Shown: positions 25,637 to 33,506 of the stretch, in pieces | Numbering within the stretch: the first letter of the stretch is position 1 | Layout: every line of letters begins with the position of its first letter | From: Pelagibacteraceae bacterium AG-439-F23 | GTDB lineage: Bacteria > Pseudomonadota > Alphaproteobacteria > Pelagibacterales > Pelagibacteraceae | Reading direction: 5' to 3' | Assembly (NCBI GenBank): GCA_003212415.1 | Contig: QCPT01000007.1 | Span: 1 to 50,163, forward strand | Length of the DNA stretch: 50,163 nucleotides | Position numbers and translations under genes: made by a program | The notes under the pieces: generated by a model | Seen by the model: the letters and a program-made list of their open reading frames with translations, nothing else | Database searches by the model: none | Told to the model about the DNA's origin: nothing

Positions 25637-25685
25637 AGAGCAGTGAATATAAATACTACAAAAATTATATCACTGCTCTTTTTTA
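25637..25685 (+). terminator. Intrinsic terminator-like hairpin overlapping the tctB start
   Basis: AGAGCAGTGA (25637-25646) pairs perfectly with TCACTGCTCT (25670-25679), with a further bulged AT stem inside, and is followed by a run of six T and then more T. The GTG start of tctB (25643) lies inside the left arm and the U-run encodes the first membrane helix. The hairpin can terminate transcription after tctC and also hide the tctB start. Confidence 0.75.
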
Positions 25686-26113
25686 TTTTTTCTGCATTTT
25701 ATTTATATACAGCATACCAAATTCAAGTTTTTTCATTTGATGAAAATGCGCCATTCAATGCTAGAACATTTCCAATTTATTTAGGTTATGCAGGTTTATT
25801 TTTTTCTGGATTAAAAGTCATTTTACCAGATCCGAACACAATTAAAATTGAACACAAAACATTAGAATATAAAAAAACTGCTATTTTGGTTTTGATTGCA
25901 ATTATTTATGGAGCTACCATTTTAAAAGTAGGATATTTTCTAACTACATCTTTATTTTTAATAGCTTCATATTATTTCTTAGGTGAAAGAAGATGGATAT
26001 TAATGTTTTTATTATCATTCCCATTTGTTGCAGCATTTATGTACCTTTTGCATGGAGTACTTGAGATTTATTTAAGAGACCCATTTCTAAAAATGATTGG
26101 AGTAATGGGATGA
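25643..26113 (+). CDS. tctB: Tripartite tricarboxylate transporter small permease
   Basis: The 156-residue inner-membrane protein has four hydrophobic segments and the TctB layout. A first helix (IISLLFFIFSAFYLYTAY) is followed by a periplasmic FPIYLGYAGLFFSGLKV, then helices after about residue 80. The GTG start at 25643 is required to keep the first helix intact, yet it lies inside the stem of a terminator-like hairpin and has almost no ribosome-binding site. The gene ends with an ATGA overlap into tctA. Expression should be low relative to tctC. Confidence 0.82.
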   Translation: MNINTTKIISLLFFIFSAFYLYTAYQIQVFSFDENAPFNARTFPIYLGYAGLFFSGLKVILPDPNTIKIEHKTLEYKKTAILVLIAIIYGATILKVGYFLTTSLFLIASYYFLGERRWILMFLLSFPFVAAFMYLLHGVLEIYLRDPFLKMIGVMG

Positions 26114-27603
26114 TCGAAGGAATTTTAATTGGTTTAAAAACCGCTCTAACTTTTCAGAACATATTAATGGTAATGGTTGGTTGTTTTTTTGGAACAATTA
26201 TTGGAATGCTCCCAGGTCTTGGACCAATGACAGCCATTGCATTAATGATACCAATTACATATGGATTTGATCCTGCAACAGGATTAATTTTGATGGCAGG
26301 TGTATATTATGGTGCTGTATTTGGAGGTTCAACTTCATCAATATTATTAAATGCTCCAGGAGTTCCAGGAACTGTAGCAACTTCATTTGATGGTTATCCT
26401 ATGGCACAACAAGGTAAAGCTGGAAAAGCATTAGCAATCGCAGCTTGGAGTTCTTTTGCTGGCGGTACACTCGCAGCTATCTATCTACTATTTATGGCTC
26501 CAAGTTTATCAAAAGTGAGTTTATCATTTAGATCACCCGATTATTTTGCATTGATGATTTTAGGATTAACTGCAATTGCTGCTTTTTCATCTAAAGGTCA
26601 ATTTATAAAAGCAATGATGATGGTAGTTTTGGGTTTAATGTTAGCATCTGTTGGTCAAGATAGTCTATCTGATATTACAAGATTTACATTTAACAATATG
26701 AATTTAACTGATGGCATTAGTTTCGTTCTTGTTGTTATGGCAACTTTTGCAATGAGTGAGGCTTTAACAATTATCTTAAAACGCAACGATCCAACTGCAG
26801 CAGCCAAACAAGTTTCATTAACTGAACTAGGTTCAATCAAGATAAATAAAGAAGAACGAAGTAAAATGTTAAAAACAATTCCTCGAACATCTATTATTGG
26901 TTTTTTAATTGGAGTTTTACCGGGTGCAGGAGCAACAATAGCCTCATTTTTAGCTTATGGAATGGAAAGAAATTTAGTTAAGGATGAAGAAAAAGAAAAA
27001 TTTGGTAAAGGAAGTGTTCATGGTTTAGCAGCACCTGAAACTGCAAATAATGCAGCTTGTTCCGGTGCCTTTGTTCCTTTGTTGACTTTAGGTATACCAG
27101 GTAGTGGAACTACTGCTGTAATGCTTGGTGCTTTGTTAGGATTTGGAATTCAGCCAGGTCCAAGATTGTATGTAACTAATCCTGAAATATTTTGGTCAGT
27201 AATAATGTCAATGTATATTGGAATGGTAATATTACTTATACTTAATTTACCTTTAATACCTTATATAGCTAGAATACTTGCCGTCCCTAAAAATTATTTA
27301 ATTCCACTCATATTGTTTTTTTCAATTACTGGAATTTATGTAATGTCATTTAATAATTTTGATATTTATCTAATGATAGGAATTGCAGTTGTTGCAACAT
27401 TCATGCGATTATATGATTTTCCAATGCCACCATTAATTCTTGCATTTGTTTTAGGTGGCTTAATGGAAGAAAATTTAAGAAGATCATTATTAATTAGCAA
27501 TGGTTCTTTTGATTTCTTGTGGGCCAGACCTTTAACGGCAATTATATTGGTATTCACTATTCTAATAGTAGGTTGGCAAGTATATAAAAGTATTAAAAAA
27601 TAA
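26110..27603 (+). CDS. tctA: Tripartite tricarboxylate transporter large permease
   Basis: The 497-residue membrane protein has about 11-12 segments. TctA hallmarks are GTIIGMLPGLGPMTAIALMIPIT near the N-terminus, YGAVFGGSTSSILLNAPGVPG, and in the second half GVLPGAGATIASF plus GIPGSGTTAVMLGALLGFGIQPGP, which together form the duplicated substrate-binding hairpins. Its start overlaps the tctB stop as ATGA. It ends 14 bp from the convergent 871-residue protein gene. Confidence 0.93.
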   Translation: MIEGILIGLKTALTFQNILMVMVGCFFGTIIGMLPGLGPMTAIALMIPITYGFDPATGLILMAGVYYGAVFGGSTSSILLNAPGVPGTVATSFDGYPMAQQGKAGKALAIAAWSSFAGGTLAAIYLLFMAPSLSKVSLSFRSPDYFALMILGLTAIAAFSSKGQFIKAMMMVVLGLMLASVGQDSLSDITRFTFNNMNLTDGISFVLVVMATFAMSEALTIILKRNDPTAAAKQVSLTELGSIKINKEERSKMLKTIPRTSIIGFLIGVLPGAGATIASFLAYGMERNLVKDEEKEKFGKGSVHGLAAPETANNAACSGAFVPLLTLGIPGSGTTAVMLGALLGFGIQPGPRLYVTNPEIFWSVIMSMYIGMVILLILNLPLIPYIARILAVPKNYLIPLILFFSITGIYVMSFNNFDIYLMIGIAVVATFMRLYDFPMPPLILAFVLGGLMEENLRRSLLISNGSFDFLWARPLTAIILVFTILIVGWQVYKSIKK

Positions 27604-27617
27604 TTGTTTAACTTTCC

Positions 27618-30233
27618 TTATGGTTTCATACATGGTTCCATTTTTTTAGTATCCTCAGGCGAAACATTAGCCATTCCTCCCAATCTTATTGACTCTGCTT
27701 TTTTAGGTCCAAATACATCATTAAGGCATTTCATCTGTTTTGGACTATATACCGTTGGGCCTTTCCCATTTTTTGGTTTTGGTTTTGTTTTACTCGGATC
27801 CATACATGGTGCCATTTTTTTCATATCTTCAGGCGAAACATTAGCCATTCCTCCCAATCTTATTGATTCAGCTTTCTTAGATCCAAACACATCTATAAGA
27901 CATTGCATTTGTTGAGGTCCAAAAACGATTGGACCTTTTTTGTCTTTTGGTTTTGGTTTTGTTTTACCAGGCTCCATACAAGGCGCCATTTTTTTCATAT
28001 CTTCTTCAGAAGGTTTCTCTTTAGTTAATCTGTCTGCTTTTTCAGATCCAAATATATCTATAAGGCATTGCATCTGTTGTGGACCAAAAACTCTTGGGCC
28101 TTGTTCATTTTGTTTAGGTTTTGGTTTTGTTTTGTCAGCTTTCATACAAGGTGTCATTTTTTTTATTTCTTCTTCAGATGGTTTCTGTTTTGTTAATTCT
28201 TCAGCTCTTTCAGTTCCAAATAAATCTCCAAGACATTCCATTTGTTTTGGACTGAAAACAGGTAGATCATTTTCATTTTTAGGATCTAATTTGTTATCTT
28301 TTCTTTTAATTTTTCTCGTAACTGCAGTATTTTTATAATCCCATTCTTTTATTGTTCCATTAACAAAAAATACACTATGAGATGGATCGATATCTCTACG
28401 CGTATAGACTATTTTTGATCCATCTTTTGAAACATATGCAAAAATTCCACCACAACCAGGTCTACAACCTTCTTCTGAAAACTCTACATTTGTTAAATCA
28501 TTTCCATTTATATCTACAAGACGAATGTTTCGATCACCCATCATGATATATTTTCCATCAGGAGAGAATTTTCCTTGATGACTAAAACCTTCTATTCTCC
28601 AAATTTTTTCACCATTATCTACTTTATATAATGTTGTTGCATATTGACCTCCTCCTCCAGCTACCAAATATTTTCCATCTGGTGAAAAATCTAACCATGA
28701 CACAACATCATTCATATCTTCGTACCATTGTACTTTTCCATCTTTAGTTTGAATAACGGCTACATCTCCATATTTTCCTCCAGATGCTAAGAGACTCTCA
28801 TCTTTAGATAATTTAAAGGCTCCAACATAAGGCCAACTACCTATATTCGCTTTCCAAATTATTGATCCATCTTTAATATTTAATTTATAAGCATTACGAT
28901 CTCCCGTCCCAGCATAAATAAATTCATCATTCTTATCAAAAAGGATACCTCTTATTTGTCCATATATAAATTTTGTCCATAAAATTTTTCCAGTTTTAAG
29001 ATCAAACAAAATAAATGTGCCATCTACACCACCTACAGCTAGATATTTATTATTATTTGAAATTTGAATTTCCTTTGTTTCGAGTTTTGGATGTTTGGTG
29101 ACTTTGATTTGTTTAGCTTTTTTAGTCCACAAAGTTTTACCAGTTGCTGTTTCTATTACACCAAAAGGACATTTTGTTTTTTTATCACACATAGATGTTA
29201 CGAAAGCTGCATATTTACCGTCAGGTGATAAATCTGCATTCCAACCCTGCCATGATAAATCATGTTTCCAAATTAGATCACCATCTAGTGAAAATAGATA
29301 TAGTTTAGATTTAGACTGAGAAACCTTATTCCAATTCTCCATTCCATTTATCAACAAAACTTGATTTTCATTTTCATCTACATCACCAGTCCAAAAACCA
29401 ATATCAGTTTTCACACTTTTAGTAATTTTATAAGAAGCTTTTAATTTTGGATATTTTAATACTAATTGGTAATCAGATTTATCTGGTGTTACAAAAGCAA
29501 AAGCTCTTCTTTGAGGCGGATCAGGACAAGATGGTCCTGGAGCTGGCTGTGGCACACATGCTTCTTCATCACCAGTAATAATTCCTTCTGTAGCTGTTAA
29601 AAGCCAATCGTTTCTTTGTGGGACACCTGGAAAACTAAAATTACCATTTTCATCTGTAATTGTAGAAGTGCTCCAATAACCTGTTGAAAGCACAACTTCT
29701 GTTTCTGATTTGGCAATACCTTTTTCATCTAATACTTTACCACTTACCTTTAAATCACCTTTTATTTTATTTTCATCTAAAACAATAAAATCAATAGTTA
29801 CATTAAATTTTTTTTTCTTATTTGTTTTTGTATCTTTAAAGGTCCATTCAATTTCTCTTTGAAATTTTCCAGGTTTAGGTTTCGATTTAGGCATAAAGTG
29901 AGGAAGTTTTCCATGCTTTTCATCAAACTTTGCTGTGATAGTTCCTGTCTCACCAGGTTCCAAATATAACTTTTGTGGTTCCGGAGTAACACTATCCATT
30001 TTTTGTTTAAAAGGTTTTACGATTTTTCCATCAAAATCTATAACCATAGATTTGTTACCATTATTTTTTACAGTAAATTGATGTTTAATAATTTTATCAA
30101 GTGGCAGATGGGATAAAGGTATAGGTTCAAAATTAACTTCTAAAGATTCAATCCCAGATTTATCTGCTCCATTAGCATTAAATGAAATTAAAGAAAAAAA
30201 TATACAAAAAAAATAAATTAATTTTTTCTTCAT
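27618..30233 (-). CDS. Exported beta-propeller protein with four C-terminal cysteine-flanked repeats, unknown function
   Basis: The 871-residue protein has four parts. A signal peptide is cleaved near NANGAD around residue 23. Residues 25-152 look like an immunoglobulin-like DUF1573 or ASH-type domain. Residues about 160-220 look like a carboxypeptidase-regulatory (CarboxypepD_reg) beta fold (GKVLDEKG...TDENGNFSFPGVP). Residues about 280-635 form a WD40/PQQ-like beta-propeller with repeated FSPDGKY and LKTGKILW strands. From 657 to the end come four repeats of about 55 residues with the core QMxCLxDxFG and KKMxPCM, joined by lysine/proline linkers. All 14 mature cysteines fall in close pairs (226/236, 349/355, 590/594 and one pair per repeat), as expected for disulfides in the periplasm or at the surface. 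It is last in a six-gene operon. No catalytic motif was recognised. Confidence 0.85.
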   Translation of the reverse strand: MKKKLIYFFCIFFSLISFNANGADKSGIESLEVNFEPIPLSHLPLDKIIKHQFTVKNNGNKSMVIDFDGKIVKPFKQKMDSVTPEPQKLYLEPGETGTITAKFDEKHGKLPHFMPKSKPKPGKFQREIEWTFKDTKTNKKKKFNVTIDFIVLDENKIKGDLKVSGKVLDEKGIAKSETEVVLSTGYWSTSTITDENGNFSFPGVPQRNDWLLTATEGIITGDEEACVPQPAPGPSCPDPPQRRAFAFVTPDKSDYQLVLKYPKLKASYKITKSVKTDIGFWTGDVDENENQVLLINGMENWNKVSQSKSKLYLFSLDGDLIWKHDLSWQGWNADLSPDGKYAAFVTSMCDKKTKCPFGVIETATGKTLWTKKAKQIKVTKHPKLETKEIQISNNNKYLAVGGVDGTFILFDLKTGKILWTKFIYGQIRGILFDKNDEFIYAGTGDRNAYKLNIKDGSIIWKANIGSWPYVGAFKLSKDESLLASGGKYGDVAVIQTKDGKVQWYEDMNDVVSWLDFSPDGKYLVAGGGGQYATTLYKVDNGEKIWRIEGFSHQGKFSPDGKYIMMGDRNIRLVDINGNDLTNVEFSEEGCRPGCGGIFAYVSKDGSKIVYTRRDIDPSHSVFFVNGTIKEWDYKNTAVTRKIKRKDNKLDPKNENDLPVFSPKQMECLGDLFGTERAEELTKQKPSEEEIKKMTPCMKADKTKPKPKQNEQGPRVFGPQQMQCLIDIFGSEKADRLTKEKPSEEDMKKMAPCMEPGKTKPKPKDKKGPIVFGPQQMQCLIDVFGSKKAESIRLGGMANVSPEDMKKMAPCMDPSKTKPKPKNGKGPTVYSPKQMKCLNDVFGPKKAESIRLGGMANVSPEDTKKMEPCMKP
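27621..28265 (-). repeat. Four tandem protein-coding repeats (about 165-174 bp units)
   Basis: The repeats encode residues 657-711, 712-766, 767-824 and 825-871 of the exported protein. Units 1 and 2 have 29 residues between the two cysteines (667/696, 723/752). Units 3 and 4 have 32 (778/810, 836/868) and share an inserted IRLGGMANVSPED. At the DNA level units 3 and 4 share an exact 38-base direct repeat (27655-27692 and 27829-27866), offset by 174 bp, so the array grew by recent in-frame duplication. Confidence 0.85.
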
Positions 30234-31381
30234 AATACTACTAAGTCTAATTTTTGTTTTCCTAATCTTTCATTTTCATTTTCAGTCACCAAATAAGTCT
30301 CCCCTAGATTCATAGCTAATTCATTATCTGAATCCATAAGTATCATGTGCATGAAGAAGACATTACCTGGTTGAATGACATATGGATTGCCGGTGTAAAG
30401 CATGGGCCAATCCATCCAATTAGGAGAGAAGGTTGCTCCTAAAGAATATCCACAAGCATTCATTCTTGCTTTATTATAACCAAGATCATCAAAAGTTTTA
30501 GCGTGAACATCAAATACTTCGCCAATTTTATTACCTGCTTTAAGTTTATCTTCACAATTCTTTAAAGCCTCAACACAAGCTTCATGCATTTTAAAATGTT
30601 TTGGATCAGCTGTTCCTATAGGTATTGTTCTAAACATTGCTGAATGATAATGTCTAAAAGTTCCAGCCCATTCTATACTTAATTGATCAGTTTTATTTAA
30701 AATTTGCTTTTCAGCTTGATATCTACAAAGCAGAGCATTTTTTCCCGAACCTATAATAAATTCATTAGCTGGATAATCTCCACCTCCTTCAAATATAACT
30801 CTATTCATTTCTGCAAGTATTTTAGATTCACTCGCTCCAGCTTTTGCATACTTCCAAGCTTCATCCAAAGCTTTATCAGCTAAGTTTGCAGCTTTTCTTA
30901 CATAAACAATTTCTTCTTTTGATTTAATTACTCTTAACTTATTTATTAGTTCAGATTTATCTTCTATTGAGCAATAATTTTCTAAAGACTTATTTAAAGT
31001 TAAAGCATTTTTGCCTGTTAATCCGTATGCTTCATATTCAATTCCTAATTTTTTTCCTTTAAGGTTTAATTCATCTAAAATAATTTTAAGGTCATCTGTT
31101 GGTTGAGATCCATCTTTATCTATCCAAATTCTAATATCATTAATATTAGAAGTATTTTGAGCCTGTCTTAAATCTGGAGCTCTGGTTAATAAAATTATAT
31201 TTCCATTTTGGTCTAATACTAGTGACTGAAAAAAAACATACCCAAAAGTATCATAACCAGTAAGCCAATACATCGACTCTTGTCGAAACATCAAAAGTGC
31301 ATCAATATTTTGATCTTTCATTAACTGAATTACTTTAGATTTTCTTATTGAAAATTCTTCTTTTGTAAAATGTAGTCCCAT
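30230..31381 (-). CDS. M24-family hydrolase, ectoine hydrolase (DoeA)-like, lacking metal ligands
   Basis: The 383-residue pita-bread protein has an N-terminal creatinase-like domain (ALLMFRQESMYWLTGYDTFGY) and a C-terminal M24 domain. Metal ligands of true aminopeptidases are replaced: the first pair of aspartates aligns with Glu and Ala in IEWAGTFRHYHSAMFRT, the histidine with Tyr in GYSLGATF, and the glutamates are also changed. This fits the non-metal creatinase/DoeA branch, and GYSLGATFSPNWMDWP resembles ectoine hydrolases. It may open an amide or cyclic amidine in the cytosol; ectoine is one candidate. Start and stop touch or overlap both neighbours (ATGA with the propeller gene, one base with the M23 gene). 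Confidence 0.8.
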   Translation of the reverse strand: MGLHFTKEEFSIRKSKVIQLMKDQNIDALLMFRQESMYWLTGYDTFGYVFFQSLVLDQNGNIILLTRAPDLRQAQNTSNINDIRIWIDKDGSQPTDDLKIILDELNLKGKKLGIEYEAYGLTGKNALTLNKSLENYCSIEDKSELINKLRVIKSKEEIVYVRKAANLADKALDEAWKYAKAGASESKILAEMNRVIFEGGGDYPANEFIIGSGKNALLCRYQAEKQILNKTDQLSIEWAGTFRHYHSAMFRTIPIGTADPKHFKMHEACVEALKNCEDKLKAGNKIGEVFDVHAKTFDDLGYNKARMNACGYSLGATFSPNWMDWPMLYTGNPYVIQPGNVFFMHMILMDSDNELAMNLGETYLVTENENERLGKQKLDLVVL

Positions 31382-32169
31382 TAGTTAATTACCGTCATTG
31401 GATCTAAACGTGTTTGAAACCAGTTAATTCTAAAATCTAAATGTGGTCCTGTAGATCTTCCAGTAGAACCAACAGTTCCTATTATATCTCCTTGGTTTAT
31501 TTTATCTCCAACAGAAACTAAAACATTTTCTAAATGTGAATAGATTGTTGAAATACCATGACCATGATCCATAATTATTGTTCCACCTGTATAATAAAGA
31601 TCATCTTCAGCCATAGTAACAATTCCATTTCCAGATGATATTATATGAGTTCCTTGTTTAGCAGCTATATCAATTCCATAGTGAGGCCATTTTGGTTTTC
31701 CATTTAATATTCTTTGACTTCCATATACACCTGTAATTATTCCATCAACAGGCATTATGAATTTATTTTTAAAATAATTTAGATCAGAATTAATTGCCCT
31801 AGCTTCACCAATTGCATTATTTTCTTTTTTTATTCTTTTATAAACAGACTCGGGAGGAGTTACTTTATTTTCTGGAAGACCATCGATTTTTTGTATTTTA
31901 TATTTTCTTTTAAAAACTTTTTTAGTAATTTTTTCCTTTTTATCATTAGCAATTTTAGTTATTAAAATATCAAATTTTCTATCTCTATCTATTCCAAAAA
32001 CAAAATAACCATCTTTTGAAACTTTGATTTCTGTTTTATCTATAACAATTTTTGATCCAGGATTAGTTTTTCCAAGTATAAAATGTCCTTGGACAAATTT
32101 TCCAGTAAATTCAATTGCAAATGAGTTTGTTGAAAATAAAATTGCTACCGTAAGCAATATCTTTTTCAT
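31381..32169 (-). CDS. M23 family peptidase with HLD variant active site
   Basis: I take the ATG at 32169 (MKKILLTVAILFSTNSFAIEF), which gives a proper signal peptide and a one-base overlap with the SDR stop; the longer frame upstream is only SDR antiparallel-frame sequence. The 262-residue periplasmic protein has an N-terminal beta domain and a C-terminal M23 domain with HYGIDIA (HxxxD) and GPHLDFRINW. The third zinc ligand of the usual HxH is aspartate here. The same PHLDW/F pattern is found in an alphaproteobacterial M23 group, so it may still bind zinc or act as a non-catalytic amidase activator. It is fourth in the operon. Confidence 0.83.
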   Translation of the reverse strand: MKKILLTVAILFSTNSFAIEFTGKFVQGHFILGKTNPGSKIVIDKTEIKVSKDGYFVFGIDRDRKFDILITKIANDKKEKITKKVFKRKYKIQKIDGLPENKVTPPESVYKRIKKENNAIGEARAINSDLNYFKNKFIMPVDGIITGVYGSQRILNGKPKWPHYGIDIAAKQGTHIISSGNGIVTMAEDDLYYTGGTIIMDHGHGISTIYSHLENVLVSVGDKINQGDIIGTVGSTGRSTGPHLDFRINWFQTRLDPMTVIN

Positions 32170-32927
32170 TACTTTGCTGTCCAACCTCCATCTATTATAA
32201 TAGATGTTCCAGTTATCATAGCAGCAGCATCTGAAGCTAAAAAACAAACAGCTGTTGCGACATCGCTTTCTTTAGCCACTTTCCCCATAGGAATATTTTC
32301 TAGAGCTAATTTTTTGAATCTTTTATTTTTAAAAAATTTTTTTACCATAGGTGTTTCAACAAATGTGGGTGCTACTGTATTTACCCTAATATTTTTTGAA
32401 GCAAGCTCAACAGCCATACCTTTGGTTAAGCCTTCAATACCAAATTTTGTCATATTATAAACATTTCTTCCTGACATACCAACGTGACCTAGTTGAGAAG
32501 ACATATTTATTATTGAACCACCTCTTTTTTTATTTTTAAGTATTTTTTTTGCAACTATCTGAGCAACGTTAAATGCTGCTTTTAAATTTAAATCTACTAA
32601 GTAATTCATACTTTTTTGTTGGATTTTTTCAAAAGGTTCTGGGATATTTGTTCCAGCATTATTAACCAAGACGTCAATCAATTTAATTTTTTTTAATTTG
32701 TCACTTAAATCTTTAAAGTTCATTACATCACAATTTACTTTAATTAATTTTCCTTTAACTTTTTTGATGTCTTTTTGAAGTTTGTTTAAATCTGATTGAG
32801 TTCTACTTAATCCAATAACGGTAGCGCCAGCTTCAGCTAAGGCTATTGAACAAGCTCTACCTATACCTTTGCCTGCACCCGTAACTAAAGCATATTTCTT
32901 TTTTAAATTTATTTTTTTTAAGTACAT
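32169..32927 (-). CDS. Short-chain dehydrogenase/reductase
   Basis: The 252-residue classical SDR has the cofactor loop TGAGKGIG, the NNAG motif VNNAGTN, the catalytic serine in INMSSQLG and YxxxK as YNMTK. It ends in GTSIIIDGGWTAK, typical of FabG-like and gluconate-dehydrogenase-like members. The arginine after the first strand (SRTQSD) suggests NADP preference. Substrate unknown. It lies three bases after yjbE-like and overlaps the M23 start by one base. Confidence 0.87.
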   Translation of the reverse strand: MYLKKINLKKKYALVTGAGKGIGRACSIALAEAGATVIGLSRTQSDLNKLQKDIKKVKGKLIKVNCDVMNFKDLSDKLKKIKLIDVLVNNAGTNIPEPFEKIQQKSMNYLVDLNLKAAFNVAQIVAKKILKNKKRGGSIINMSSQLGHVGMSGRNVYNMTKFGIEGLTKGMAVELASKNIRVNTVAPTFVETPMVKKFFKNKRFKKLALENIPMGKVAKESDVATAVCFLASDAAAMITGTSIIIDGGWTAK

Positions 32928-32930
32928 TGG

Positions 32931-33506
32931 TTATAAAAATAGCTTTAAATCTGTATATATCAATTCAATTGCTACAAATAAAATAGCCAATAAGCCAATC
33001 CATCCTATCCATCTATATTTTTTTATCCATTTTGATATAAGAGTTGCAGCTGTTGCCATTAAAATTATTGATAAAACTAACCCAAAAACCAATAAAATGT
33101 AATGATCCCTTGCTGCACCAGCAACACCTAAAACATTATCAAGGCTCATAGTTATATCCGCTAAAATTACTGTGGTTATGGCTTTTGTAAATGATGAATT
33201 ATCAACTTTTATATTTTCGTTATCATTAGAACTATTCTTAATGACATCCACATATAATTTATAACAAATATAAAGTAGAAGAATTCCACCTACTAATCTT
33301 AGGCCGGTAATTTGAAGCAAGTAAGCTGTTAAAAGAGTAAAAATTATTCTTAGTATTATTGCAGCTCCTATACCCCAGAAAATTATTTTTTTTCTTTGAT
33401 CTATCGGAAATTTTGAAGCAACCATACCAATGATAATTGCATTATCACCAGCTAGAACTAAATCGATAAATACAATCTGAAAAAAAATTACAACTTGTTC
33501 TGTCAT
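32931..33506 (-). CDS. TerC/YjbE family integral membrane protein
   Basis: The 191-residue protein has six to seven hydrophobic segments and the acidic in-membrane motifs of the family: DLVLAGDNAIIIGM in the first helix and DITMSLDNVLGVAGAA in the fourth. TerC/MntX-like and YjbE proteins are linked to metal ion export, often manganese. Its ATG overlaps the stop of the GMC gene as ATGA. The substrate is inferred from family only. Confidence 0.82.
   Translation of the reverse strand: MTEQVVIFFQIVFIDLVLAGDNAIIIGMVASKFPIDQRKKIIFWGIGAAIILRIIFTLLTAYLLQITGLRLVGGILLLYICYKLYVDVIKNSSNDNENIKVDNSSFTKAITTVILADITMSLDNVLGVAGAARDHYILLVFGLVLSIILMATAATLISKWIKKYRWIGWIGLLAILFVAIELIYTDLKLFL

Noticed and set aside
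27655..27866. CRISPR-like repeats
   Set aside because: Only two exact 38-base copies, 174 bp apart, in frame within one protein; no array and no cas genes.
27604..28338. Plus-strand open frames with repeated GFGFVL and FFISS segments after tctA
   Set aside because: They are the reverse strand of the repeat array in the 871-residue protein; the periodicity comes from the real gene.
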